64,000 nucleotides of DNA from Hymenobacter nivis (lineage in GTDB: Bacteria > Bacteroidota > Bacteroidia > Cytophagales > Hymenobacteraceae). A model generated the notes under the pieces. It ran no database searches. It was not told where the DNA came from and saw only the letters and a program-made list of their open reading frames with translations. How positions within the stretch are numbered: the first letter of the stretch is position 1; each line of letters opens with the position of its first letter. The stretch lies in the NCBI RefSeq assembly GCF_006439025.1, contig NZ_RCYZ01000006.1, positions 297,655 to 361,654 of the forward strand, in the 5' to 3' direction. The position numbers and the translations under genes were made by a program. Below, one piece after another: positions 25,541 to 33,994 of the stretch.

Positions 25541-26605
25541 ATGTCTAGACCTTACCGCTATACGCTCAAGCACCGCGCCGGACCTAAGTCCACGTGTCCT
25601 ACGTGCGAAAGACCTAAGTGCTTCGTGCGTTACATCGACACATTCACTGGAGAATTGCTGCCCCATGGGTACGGGCGTTGTGACCATGAAGTGAGCTGTG
25701 GTTATCACTTGAATCCCTACCGTGCCGACAGAAACGGGGATAGTTATGCAAGACAAATTTACTTTAATGAAAAGCCGCAAAATGATTTTTCCCCACCACG
25801 CCCTTATATCCGGCCACCCGTTGTAACTCCTTCTGTAGTAGACATTCCAACCCAGTTGTACTTGGCATCATTGAAGGGTTATGAGCGCAACGCTCTGGCT
25901 ATTCTTCTACGCCGAAATTTCGGGTTTGGGGTCGCTAACGACTTGATGCGACGGTTTAGCCTTGGAACTTCGTCCTGCTGGCCTGGTGCCTGTATATTCT
26001 GGTTAATTGACCAACAGGACCGGGTGCGTGCTGGTCAGATAGTACTGCTTGATGCTACCGGCCACACCGTGAAAGACCCACATCGCCGGACCACGTGGGT
26101 GCATACGGCCCTCACCACGAACTACAAGCGTAAGGGACAACCATTACCGGGCTGGCTCGCCGATTACAATGCTCAGGAACAGAAAAGCAACTGTCTCTTT
26201 GGCCTGCCTCAGCTTGCTAGTACCCCTGCTTCACAGCCGGTGTCTCTGGTCGAGAGCCCTAAAACAGCTATGATAGCGACAGTGTACATGCCAGAGTTTA
26301 TATGGATGGCTACAACGAGTAAGAGCTTCCTGACGCTTGACCGGTTGATGCCTCTCAAGGGGCGTCGGGTGGTTTTGTGGCCGGACGCCGGCGCATATGC
26401 CCACTGGCAGGCCAAAGCCGCTGAATTTCGTCAACTAGGCTTTGATATGGAGGTGTCGGAGGCTTTGGAAAATAGCGTAACCGAGCAAGAGCGAAAGGCT
26501 GACATTGACATAGCCGATGTATTTCTAAGTGCATGGCCTGGCTACCCCTTGAGTTGGGCGATAGAAATCTCTACTCCTGAAACCTCTACGTACACAGAAC
26601 TCTAA
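25541..26605 (+). CDS. DUF6371-like zinc-ribbon/toprim protein
   Basis: A 354-aa protein resembling phage and plasmid primases. The N-terminus has a CPTCERPKCF zinc ribbon continued by GRCDHEVSCGYHLNP (about residues 19-62). A toprim-like nucleotidyl fold follows: VSLVESPKTAMIATVY, with the Glu at about residue 240, and RRVVLWPDAGAYAHW with Asp at about 279. It starts 81 bp after the DUF3987 gene across the palindrome. The pair probably serves initiation of element DNA synthesis. The DUF number is from memory. Confidence 0.75.
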   Translation: MSRPYRYTLKHRAGPKSTCPTCERPKCFVRYIDTFTGELLPHGYGRCDHEVSCGYHLNPYRADRNGDSYARQIYFNEKPQNDFSPPRPYIRPPVVTPSVVDIPTQLYLASLKGYERNALAILLRRNFGFGVANDLMRRFSLGTSSCWPGACIFWLIDQQDRVRAGQIVLLDATGHTVKDPHRRTTWVHTALTTNYKRKGQPLPGWLADYNAQEQKSNCLFGLPQLASTPASQPVSLVESPKTAMIATVYMPEFIWMATTSKSFLTLDRLMPLKGRRVVLWPDAGAYAHWQAKAAEFRQLGFDMEVSEALENSVTEQERKADIDIADVFLSAWPGYPLSWAIEISTPETSTYTEL

Positions 26606-26658
26606 AAAAGGCAGATGTTTTGAATTACACCCCTGCGTAAGCACCAGTAGAACGAGCG

Positions 26659-27678
26659 TTAAACTGACTGCAACCGTCGCTCGCAGCTCGGGCAGCGGGC
26701 TTTGCTTGAAGTCACACGGTTAGTCCACGCAGCCCGCACCTGAGCAACCGTATTATACCGACCACACGCAGCTGCAGAGGCATTCGGTGCGTAATGGTGG
26801 GCGTAAAGGCTTCCGTTGGTGCCAAGCCAAGCTGGTTCGCTAAGTCCGGTGCCTGTCAATGGTTGCGGGGGCAAAGTCATTATGTTGTCCTGCTGAATAC
26901 TATCAACTCCAAGTCTGTAGTCAAGGAAATCGATGTGCACGCTCGTGGCCACATAATTACCTGACTTTGCCCCGTCAATTATTTGCTGTCGTGTAACGGA
27001 ACCCCATTTGCTCGATATATAGTGGAAATGAGGTTGGCCGCCTTGGCCTTCTTTATAATTCTCTTTTCCTGCCAAGCCTCGGTATGTCGCGAAGAAGCAG
27101 TGCCAGTCATCTCCTTTGTCGAGAATGGTCGCTACGATGGCCTTTCGTTGGTCAAGTACTTGCTTAAGCTGACCCTCGCTCATTGAGGTTTGCCCCGCAG
27201 CTTTAATGCTGCCATCGGCTTGTTGCTCGATAAAGCGGGGTAACTCGGATGAATTAACACCGCTTGGGAGGTGTTTTTCAAGGTACCGGCTATAGGTGAA
27301 CCCGCGTTGCTCTGCTTCAAGTATGAAAGCCTGCAATTGCTTTGAATTGATTGTAGCTCCTTTTAGTAAGCGTAGCTGTGCCTTTTTATTTTCTGCGCTT
27401 AATAGCCCAATCAGGTACTCTGGTACGGGTTCCGACTTCATTTCGGTTAAAACCTCAGGCCATTCTCGTGAGGCTTGCTTAGCGAGTATCATTACGGCCT
27501 GCTGCTCATTTTCATGAGTGATGACACCCCTATTTTTGAGAAGCCTGGTTTTCAGAAGCACGCCGATGGTCATATGTCGGTCCAGCAAGTGTTGCACCGC
27601 GCTTGCGCGTTCAACCTCACCACTTACTACTAAGTATTCACCATTGCCCTCGTTATCTGGAATTATATCTAACCTCAT
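26659..27678 (-). CDS. Hypothetical protein with C-terminal zinc ribbon
   Basis: A 339-aa protein of unknown function; the start at 27678 (MRLDIIPDNEGNGEY) fits its spacing best. The middle contains DDWHCFFATYRGLAG and QPHFHYISSKWG, and the C-terminus has CGRYN with CPSCERRL, a likely zinc ribbon. It is convergent with the DUF6371 gene. Its moderate GC matches the island. It could be a regulator or a nuclease-type accessory, but I cannot assign it. Confidence 0.65.
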   Translation of the reverse strand: MRLDIIPDNEGNGEYLVVSGEVERASAVQHLLDRHMTIGVLLKTRLLKNRGVITHENEQQAVMILAKQASREWPEVLTEMKSEPVPEYLIGLLSAENKKAQLRLLKGATINSKQLQAFILEAEQRGFTYSRYLEKHLPSGVNSSELPRFIEQQADGSIKAAGQTSMSEGQLKQVLDQRKAIVATILDKGDDWHCFFATYRGLAGKENYKEGQGGQPHFHYISSKWGSVTRQQIIDGAKSGNYVATSVHIDFLDYRLGVDSIQQDNIMTLPPQPLTGTGLSEPAWLGTNGSLYAHHYAPNASAAACGRYNTVAQVRAAWTNRVTSSKARCPSCERRLQSV

Positions 27679-27782
27679 GCTATTGATTTTAAGATAACAA
27701 AAAAGGGAATTAGTGCCCAGCAAGCGAACTTTCGTCAGTGGTCAGGTGCTGGCCGTCACGCTAAGCAACCCAGCTGAAGCGC

Positions 27783-28151
27783 GTGTGCTTTCCGACGTTG
27801 CCGCCATCGGAGCCGCGCGTGCCACTGCCCGCGGCGGTTCACCGCCTGGTAACCTACGCCCTGTTTGCCACCCCGGCGCTGGCTGGGCTGGTGCTGGAAA
27901 AGAACTTCCACGAAATGCATGTGTCCAGGTTGCTGCTTTTCGCCGTCATCGGGGCCTGGGCCCGCTAGCTGGAGGGCTTCGCCCGCTACGGCCTGCTGCT
28001 GATTCTGGTGCCCTGGTACACGTATCGCCACCTGCACCTCGACCACTCGGCTACGGGGCGCACCGCATTGCCCCCCCCGCCCCATGACGATGTATCTGGG
28101 TCGGAGGGCCGCCTTGCTCTTGCTTGTCTGGGCCGTCTGCCGGGCTCCTGA
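27783..28151 (+). pseudogene. GC-rich membrane-protein fragment with in-frame TAG
   Basis: A frame giving hydrophobic segments LVTYALFATPALAGLVL and VSRLLLFAVIGAWAR is cut by TAG at 27966-27968. It resumes as LEGFARYGLLLILVPWYTYRH. The stretch is much richer in GC than its neighbours, which suggests later insertion of chromosomal or transposon DNA. The parent family is not recognised. Confidence 0.45.
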
Positions 28152-28248
28152 CGGCGCAAAACGCGACGCGAAAACCCGGCGGGCGTCCAAGCTGGCCGAC
28201 CGCAGCAGTTCCCAGGTGCAGTTTGGCGAAGATGCCGGCATGGACTGA
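28084..28248 (+). CDS. Possible small exported peptide, 54 aa
   Basis: A short frame starting MTMYLGRRAALLLLVWAVC looks like a signal peptide, followed by a basic then acidic tail ending GEDAGMD. It overlaps the membrane-protein relic in another frame and may simply be chance in GC-rich debris. Confidence 0.2.
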   Translation: MTMYLGRRAALLLLVWAVCRAPDGAKRDAKTRRASKLADRSSSQVQFGEDAGMD

Positions 28249-28277
28249 AAATGCTAATATCCCTCGCCATCCTGAAC

Positions 28278-29201
28278 CTAACTACTAGGTTGAAGCAGTG
28301 CCGCTAAGTCCTCAAATGTTCGCACATCATTGTCATAGGAGCACATCATAACTGTAACGTACATCAGCAGGTCCTCTACCATTTGCTTCGTAAATTCTTC
28401 CTTTTCTCTGCCGTGGGCCACATCATTCCGAAGCTCCTCAAACTTATCATGCCCATTTATTACCGAGGAATAGGTTTGAACCTTGTTTAATTCCACAAAC
28501 TTGGATTTGTACGTAAAATTGATTTTATCCTTCAATCTTTCTTGTTTGTCTCCGCCATTGAAGTTGATAAATCCTTCGTATGCCGAGAATATGATAAAGA
28601 AGGCAAGCCGATAGTTGCCCCCTAACAAATTCAAATACCCTTCCGCCAGCAGGGATAGATAAAAAGGCTCACGGCTGATTTCAAGAGGGATGGCAAGCAC
28701 TTTAACAGTAGAGAATAAGCCCCAATCCAAGGGGCTTATATCCGCACTATTACCAAGAAAAGAACCCTCGTAGTGAATCTCCTTTTCTAAATTATCTACG
28801 GCCTTAACTTTCAAGTTTTTTAATTTAAAGCCGTCGGAACCTGTTCCAAAACTAAACTCGTCAAGTAGCTCCGAATTATAGTTCTGCACTTTTAGCAGAA
28901 AGTCGCTTTTTTCGGTTAAATCTAAATTAATGTTCAGTTTTGTGCTAATAGCGTGCAAAGCACTTGCCTCAAAAATTCGGGTTTTTATTATTTCGCAGGT
29001 AATTACTGATTCGTAATCATAGCGAAAATTCCAGCTATTGAAAAAGACGTAGTACGAATCACTTGAGCCTTGGTAGCTGAGCATATCGTAGTCTGGGGCA
29101 TTCTCTATTTGAATAATAAAATTATCGGCAATTAATGCTCTTAACGAAAAGAGTATATCCCGTTGAATGTCTGGTCTTTTTTTGAAGCTAGAAAAATTCA
29201 T
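28278..29201 (-). CDS. HEPN-motif protein, putative RNase effector
   Basis: An AT-rich 307-aa protein. Near the C-terminus, ELRNDVAHGREKEEF holds an Rx4H motif (R258, H263) with Asn directly after the Arg. That is the active-site form of HEPN ribonucleases found in anti-phage and toxin proteins such as the ApeA group. The preceding helices (YRLAFFIIFSAYEGFINF) fit a HEPN fold. The N-terminal 200 residues are beta-rich and not recognised; they may sense or bind a ligand. No antitoxin-like partner is adjacent. The motif is seen; the RNase role is inferred. Confidence 0.6.
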   Translation of the reverse strand: MNFSSFKKRPDIQRDILFSLRALIADNFIIQIENAPDYDMLSYQGSSDSYYVFFNSWNFRYDYESVITCEIIKTRIFEASALHAISTKLNINLDLTEKSDFLLKVQNYNSELLDEFSFGTGSDGFKLKNLKVKAVDNLEKEIHYEGSFLGNSADISPLDWGLFSTVKVLAIPLEISREPFYLSLLAEGYLNLLGGNYRLAFFIIFSAYEGFINFNGGDKQERLKDKINFTYKSKFVELNKVQTYSSVINGHDKFEELRNDVAHGREKEEFTKQMVEDLLMYVTVMMCSYDNDVRTFEDLAALLQPSS

Positions 29202-29530
29202 GGTAGTGACTATTAATTAGGCCTTTAGGGTGAATGAGACGACTCGGGGTGCTGCCGGCGTGGTACTCTCCCATAAAGAACCCCCCGGCTGGTGGAACAA
29301 CTGGGGGGTCCGAAGCGGGTGCAGAAACACCCTGACTTCTGCTCTATGAAACGGGAGTACCCAAAGTTAACCCGCGCAGGACAACGCTCGCCTTCTTTCC
29401 GCCTTCGACCCTGTATGCTGCTTCTACCGCTGTTCCTGGCGCACCAAGCCAACCTGGTAGGTCCGAAAGGTGCGCCTTTCTGATACCCCCTCCCTTGCTC
29501 TTGGCAGCAGCTGTAAAAGGTCTTTTTTAG
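29202..29530. other. GC-rich intergenic debris
   Basis: About 330 bp with no supported gene. It is GC-rich compared with the HEPN gene beside it and contains the near-palindromic pair ACCCCCCGG / CTGGGGGGT near 29278-29310. It is likely part of the transposon-derived patch carrying the resolvase. Confidence 0.3.
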
Positions 29531-29595
29531 TGGCTCAATAAGTGGGCTCTGAAACTTTTTATGGATTAATTTTATGACCCACACTTACTGAGCCA
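29531..29595. promoter_or_regulatory. Inverted repeat before the resolvase, possible res/operator
   Basis: TGGCTCAATAAGTG (29531-29544) and CACTTACTGAGCCA (29582-29595) are inverted repeats with one mismatch, and the right arm ends on the resolvase ATG. The 37-bp AT-rich centre would hold the promoter. Resolvases commonly bind such sites and repress themselves. Confidence 0.55.
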
Positions 29596-30170
29596 TGCAG
29601 CACATTTTCGGCTACGCCCGCGTTTCTGCCACCGACCAGAACCTCGATACCCAGTTGGACGACCTGACTCGTGCCGGGTGCTCACGCATCTTTCAAGAGA
29701 AGGTTTCTGGTACCCGCACTCGTAGCCTAGCGCTCGATGAACTATTGGACGTGGTACGCGAAGGCGATGTGGTGATAGTGAATCGGCTGGCACGGCTGGG
29801 GCGCAATACAGTGCACACGATTCAGCTTGTAGAAGAATTCAACCGATGCGGTGTGCATTTTCGGGCGCTCGACTTAGGCATCGACTCACGCACTCCAGCA
29901 GGCAAGATGATTATTGGCGTGTTCTCGTCCTTCAATCAGAACGAGCGCGAGAATAACCGTGAGAAGAGCTTAGCGGGCATTAACCTGGCTAAGCAACAAG
30001 GTAAGCACCTGGGTCGGCCAGCCGGACGTGATGCCGAAAAGCTATCTAAAGTGGCTAAGGCATTAGAAAAACAACTGTCGGTAGCCGAAATTGTATCGCT
30101 CACCGGTATCAGCCGCGCAAGTGTGAAGCGCTATCGGCAGGAGCTTTCAAACGGAAGTCTCTTTAGATGA
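29595..30170 (+). CDS. Serine recombinase, Tn3-type resolvase
   Basis: A complete 191-aa resolvase. The N-terminus IFGYARVSATDQNLDTQ holds the catalytic serine. DVVIVNRLARLGRN is the conserved Arg block, and AGKMIIGVFSSFNQNERENNREK is the dimer helix. The C-terminal LSVAEIVSLTGISRASVKRY is the DNA-binding helix-turn-helix. Length and order match Tn3-family resolvases. No transposase is nearby, so it is probably a leftover of a transposon or a free-standing recombinase. Confidence 0.92.
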   Translation: MQHIFGYARVSATDQNLDTQLDDLTRAGCSRIFQEKVSGTRTRSLALDELLDVVREGDVVIVNRLARLGRNTVHTIQLVEEFNRCGVHFRALDLGIDSRTPAGKMIIGVFSSFNQNERENNREKSLAGINLAKQQGKHLGRPAGRDAEKLSKVAKALEKQLSVAEIVSLTGISRASVKRYRQELSNGSLFR

Positions 30171-30182
30171 TAGGAAAGAGAG

Positions 30183-30794
30183 ATGACTTATGTCATTTGC
30201 GCCCGCGTCAGTACCATGAATAAGGGGCCAGACCAATAAGAACCGACTCCGCGAACTACGAGCTTTTGCTCAGTGGTTGGACTATGCTGTATATAAGGAG
30301 TACTGGGACCAGGAAAGCGGAGAGTCAGCGGAGCGGCCACAGTTCCAACAACTATTCACAGAGGCCTACCAGCTTCGTATTGATGTGGTGCTGTTCTGGA
30401 GCCTGGACCGTTTTAGTCGCGAAGGGATAACTGAGACACTTAATCATTGGCAACGGCTCACGGCAATTGGGGTGCAGTTCGAGTCGTTCACGGAACAATA
30501 TCTTGATAGCACTGGGGTGTTTCGGGATGCAATTATTGGTTTCCTGGTTGCTATTGCCAAACAAGAGCGGGTGCGTTTTTGGAGCGTATCAAGGCGGGCC
30601 AAGCTCGGAGTAGTAAGACACCTGGTCGCCCGGTAACAGCGGATGATGTCATTGTTGAACTGCGACGGTTGCGGGGCGAAGGACTGAGCTTTAAGAAGAT
30701 TCGGCTGGCCACGGGAGTACCAGTAGCGACGATGCACAAGTACTCAGTCGCCGATTATATTACGGCGTTGGAGTGGACACATTATTTGTATTAA
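30183..30794 (+). pseudogene. Second serine recombinase, frameshifted
   Basis: A resolvase split over three frame segments. The first (from 30183) reads MTYVICARVSTMNKG. The second (frame of 30277) has YKEYWDQESGESAERPQFQQ, VVLFWSLDRFSREGITET and GFLVAIAKQERVR. The third (frame of 30579) has ERIKAGQARSSKTPGRPV and the helix-turn-helix LSFKKIRLATGVPVATMHKY. At least two indels (near 30236 and 30575) destroy it. It is unlike the neighbouring intact resolvase and was a separate element. Confidence 0.85.
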
Positions 30795-31265
30795 AATATG
30801 ATTACCCTCTTTGCATTGTTCTTTAGATAACAGATTTTGCCCCTGTTTATTAAGTAGATTTTCAACCTTGTTTTATTGATTTAGAATTGATGAGGTGGGG
30901 TTTTAACAACATTTAAATTATTAATTGTTAAAGTGTTGAAATAACATTTGGAATAAGGTTGCGTGCGTTTATCTTGCCTAAAGCATAGGGTTTTTCAGAC
31001 GCGGGCCAGTATTGGCAGTCCCGAATTCCTGTTGTCAGTCAAATATCACTAATCATCTACGCACCGTGATTTTTACTCCTGATTTACTCTGTTCGGAATG
31101 GTCGCAAAAAGGCAGTGGGGGAAACGCCAAGCGCCATCGGACCACCCCAAACTGTGCGGCTACGGGAAGCAAGAAGTGTTCTGACGTTGTCAAAACCCCG
31201 TTCGGCTATTGCCTCACTCTTCTCGCCTCTGCCGGGGGCTCTAACCTTCTAACTTCTAGTTGGTC
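30795..31265. other. AT-rich intergenic region before mob genes, candidate oriT
   Basis: About 470 bp. The first 200 bp is strongly AT-rich with TTGTTAAAGTG-type repeats. The part after 31080 is GC-richer and contains GTTCTGACGTTGTCAAAACC, a gapped inverted repeat (GTT-n-AAC). Transfer origins usually lie directly upstream of mobC-mobA, so oriT is expected here, but no exact nick site can be named. Confidence 0.35.
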
Positions 31266-31640
31266 ATGACACCTCAAAACGATGCTCCCGAAGAGTCTAA
31301 AAACAAGCGTGGACCTGGACGCCCAAAGCAGGACATCCACTACGCTTCGTTCACCATCACTATGCCGGCCGCCGACTTTGACCGGCTGAACGAGCAGGTA
31401 GCCGACACCGGCCGTAAGCGGTCTGAAATACTGCGCATGGCCTGGAATGACAAGCCTATCACCTTACGGCACGAGCCAGCTTTGGACGAGCATTACAACC
31501 AGTTGGTGAAGCTGGGCACGAACCTAAATCAGTTGATGAGTTTAGCACATTTAGGGCTTGCCCCGCCAGCTCAGGTGCAGCACATTTTGGCACAGGTGGA
31601 CCAGAAGATGGCGGAAATTAACGGGCGTGGGAACGGATGA
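31266..31640 (+). CDS. MobC-like relaxosome accessory protein
   Basis: A 124-aa ribbon-helix-helix type mobilization protein that should bind oriT and help the relaxase. A basic N-terminus (KNKRGPGRPKQ) precedes YASFTITMPAADFDRLNEQV, and the MobC signature LVKLGTNLNQLMSLAH is clear. The ATG at 31266 is preferred over the TTG two codons earlier. The stop overlaps the relaxase start by 4 bp, a coupled pair. Confidence 0.85.
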   Translation: MTPQNDAPEESKNKRGPGRPKQDIHYASFTITMPAADFDRLNEQVADTGRKRSEILRMAWNDKPITLRHEPALDEHYNQLVKLGTNLNQLMSLAHLGLAPPAQVQHILAQVDQKMAEINGRGNG

Positions 31641-32629
31641 CAGCGAAGACCAAAACCGGTAAGACCTTTCCCGGCCTCGTCAAATACGCCATGCAGGAGT
31701 GCAAGGAAGCGCGGGTGCTGGGGGCGGAAGGGGTGCGTTCGGACAGTGTTGCGCACATGGCCGCCGACTTCGATTTCCAGCGCGACAAGCGGCCGCGGCT
31801 GGGTAACGCCGTGCTGCACGTGGCCATCTCATTGCCGAAGGAAGAAGCGGCTGGCAAAACGCAGGAGCAGATTGGCGAAATGCTCCGGCAGTCGGCGGAG
31901 GTCTGGCGCAAGGAAATGAAAATCGAGAATACGCAATGGGCGCTAATACAGCATTTCGACCGCGACCATTCCCATGCCCACCTCATCATCAATCGGGTTG
32001 ATAACAATGGTCAGACGATTTCCGACAAGTTCATTGGCAAGCGTAGCCGGGAAGCTGCTCAGGAAGTAGAGCGTCAGCTGGGGCTGATATCAGCAGAGCA
32101 GCGCGGGCGGGACCACGCGAAGCAGGCTGGGCCAACACCGAGCCAGCAGAAGGCCCGCACGCCCCGAGAGGTGCGGCAGGCCGACTGGCACCGGACGCGG
32201 CATGAAGTAGCGAATGCACTGGCTCCCCAACAGGGAAAAACGGGCTCCTTTGACGACCTGCAAACCAAGGTGGTTTGGGATGGTATCGTGGTAAAGCCGC
32301 TGCAACACAAAAAGGGGGACGGACTGGTCGTCTATGGGGTAGTCTTTTCCAAAAATGGCTTTGATTTTAAGGGTAGCGAGGTCGGAAAGGAATTCAGTGC
32401 CAGCAACTGGCAAAAATCTTTTGAGGAAAACTGTACCCAATTGTCAGTGCATAAAGATGCTGCTCAGCAGCTTGTCGATGCCTTCACTGTCGGGGCGTTG
32501 GGGCAGCTGTTTGCCGATGGAGCAAAGCAAGCGCAGGAAAAACAGCAGAGGAGCGCACCAATACAACCTGCTGTACAAGTGACGCAGGCTCCCGTGCTAC
32601 CCCAAAAGGGCTTTGAATTCAGCTTATAG
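31637..32629 (+). CDS. MobA-type relaxase
   Basis: A 330-aa relaxase that nicks oriT and pilots the strand during transfer. Motif I is GLVKYAMQ with the likely catalytic Tyr17. The metal-binding motif is HFDRDHSHAHLIINRV (H106, H111, H113, H115). The rest is a charged DNA-binding tail with QQKARTPREVRQADWHRTRH. No primase or helicase domain is fused. It is shorter than the Bacteroides transposon relaxases but complete in its nuclease core. Confidence 0.9.
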   Translation: MTAKTKTGKTFPGLVKYAMQECKEARVLGAEGVRSDSVAHMAADFDFQRDKRPRLGNAVLHVAISLPKEEAAGKTQEQIGEMLRQSAEVWRKEMKIENTQWALIQHFDRDHSHAHLIINRVDNNGQTISDKFIGKRSREAAQEVERQLGLISAEQRGRDHAKQAGPTPSQQKARTPREVRQADWHRTRHEVANALAPQQGKTGSFDDLQTKVVWDGIVVKPLQHKKGDGLVVYGVVFSKNGFDFKGSEVGKEFSASNWQKSFEENCTQLSVHKDAAQQLVDAFTVGALGQLFADGAKQAQEKQQRSAPIQPAVQVTQAPVLPQKGFEFSL

Positions 32630-32652
32630 CTATCCTTTTATTCTCTACTTGT

Positions 32653-33378
32653 ATGGACCCTACCGAAGTATTCTCGAAAATAACCTACCTCAAAGAAGGT
32701 ATGGAAAAGCTGCTGGCTCAAGGGCCTGTCATAAGCAGCGAAGACCTTAAAACCCTGTTAGCAGCTGCTGAGGGCAAAACTAATCCAGTAATAAATCTGG
32801 ATGCCGAACGCTTCGCAATGGCTGTAATCCCGGAGCTTGTCGCCAAGATGCCGGTTTTTAATGCAGCTTCTGTGGCGCGGCAATTGGGGCCAGTCCTAAC
32901 TGCCGGATTGCCTACCCCTGATACGTTGCGTGCGGCAGGCGTTGAAGCTGCTGATAAAATGAATCAAGAGTTTACACGACTGGACCGACGGACCTCATCA
33001 CTTATGACACAAATGGAAGAGAGAATGCTGGAAATGGAGAAGCGAGTAGAAGAAGCAGTAGACCGTTTGCCTAGTACGGTGGGCTTAGATGCTTTTTACG
33101 ACCCAAAAGTCTTTTTACTCTTTTTACTGCTACCGATTCTCTGCGTCTTTGGCATCATGGTTCACTCATTAACGACGCGAGTGTCCAAGGAGCAATTCGA
33201 GCATTTGCAAGAACGGAGTACCCTATTGAAAAAGCAAAATGACCTAATGACCGATGCAGGCGCCTTTTACTTCGCGCAGATAAAAGAATATAAACGGAAG
33301 TTTCCGAAGGCTGCTGGCTACTTCCGCGACTATCGTCCCGCGCCGGTTGCGCAACCGGTTAGGTCTGTAGCACATTAA
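32653..33378 (+). CDS. Mobilization-associated membrane protein with coiled coil
   Basis: A 241-aa protein 23 bp after the relaxase. It has a coiled-coil segment (MTQMEERMLEMEKRVEEAV, about 117-136), one transmembrane helix (VFLLFLLLPILCVFGIMV, about 153-170) and a second helical part, ending in a charged tail. It resembles in layout the MobB-like membrane partners found after relaxases. No catalytic motif. A strong terminator follows. Confidence 0.7.
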   Translation: MDPTEVFSKITYLKEGMEKLLAQGPVISSEDLKTLLAAAEGKTNPVINLDAERFAMAVIPELVAKMPVFNAASVARQLGPVLTAGLPTPDTLRAAGVEAADKMNQEFTRLDRRTSSLMTQMEERMLEMEKRVEEAVDRLPSTVGLDAFYDPKVFLLFLLLPILCVFGIMVHSLTTRVSKEQFEHLQERSTLLKKQNDLMTDAGAFYFAQIKEYKRKFPKAAGYFRDYRPAPVAQPVRSVAH

Positions 33379-33419
33379 ACGGCTGGTCCAGTAGCCGGGT
33401 GACGGAAGCGGACTGGACG

Positions 33420-33456
33420 CACGAATGGCTCGCTTTCCAGTGAGCCATTCGTGTTT
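33420..33456 (+). terminator. Intrinsic terminator after the mob operon
   Basis: A perfect 12-bp stem (33420-33431 with 33442-33453, core ACGAATGGCTC) and a 10-nt loop, followed by TTT. It separates the plus-strand mob genes from the convergent ubiquitin-like module. Confidence 0.8.
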
Positions 33457-33511
33457 ACCGGAAGGTGCTTGCCAAAAAGCAATTTGCATGCTTCGCACGA
33501 GCCTAGTTCCA

Positions 33512-33994
33512 TTACTTAAATCCCAAGGCTCTCAAAAGCTTGGTCCAGTAACTTTCCGCAGGCGTATTCAATGATGGAAAGCCAGTGTTCACAATAGGGT
33601 TAGCTTCCAATGCTGAGTCAGCTTCATAATCAGCCTTTAACACTGTCTCAACTCCACTAAAATGCTTTTTCTTGGCTAACCGGTCCCTGCTTCTGCCAGC
33701 AGCGACTTCTTCAGGCGACCATCGCCCGGCCCATTTGATTTTCCCGCGTTTCACCCAATAGTGAGATTTGCACGGAAAGCTCCAGTTACCAATTGATGGA
33801 GAAAGCGAAATTGATTCTCCATCGTAGGTCAACTTCCAATCAGTAGGGGTCAGCGGAGTTATAACTCGGTTGCCGCAGCCACAGCAGCAAAGATGTGCTG
33901 CTGTGGCGAACGGTATTGACACGTAGAGGACCCCTGCTGCTAAATCCGTAGGCAAAAACTCTACGAACTCATGGTGGAGGACGGTGTTCTTCAT
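33512..33994 (-). CDS. DUF6527-like cysteine-rich protein of the ubiquitin-like module
   Basis: A 160-aa protein with a cysteine cluster HLCCCGCGN (H34, C36-C38, C40) and a later FPCKSHYWV (about residues 73-81), probably a zinc site. The middle, TPTDWKLTYDGESISLSPS then KIKWAGRW, is the pattern I recall for DUF6527, a family seen next to E1-like and ubiquitin-like genes. The start at 33994 overlaps the E1 stop by 4 bp, so translation is coupled. It could be a protease, a ligase-like or an effector component; the sequence does not say which. Confidence 0.72.
   Translation of the reverse strand: MKNTVLHHEFVEFLPTDLAAGVLYVSIPFATAAHLCCCGCGNRVITPLTPTDWKLTYDGESISLSPSIGNWSFPCKSHYWVKRGKIKWAGRWSPEEVAAGRSRDRLAKKKHFSGVETVLKADYEADSALEANPIVNTGFPSLNTPAESYWTKLLRALGFK

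Noticed and set aside
29292..29483. 63-codon frame before the resolvase
   Set aside because: No domain or start context; it lies in GC-rich debris.
31012..31269. 85-codon frame before mobC
   Set aside because: Non-ATG start, no domain, and it overlaps the expected oriT region.
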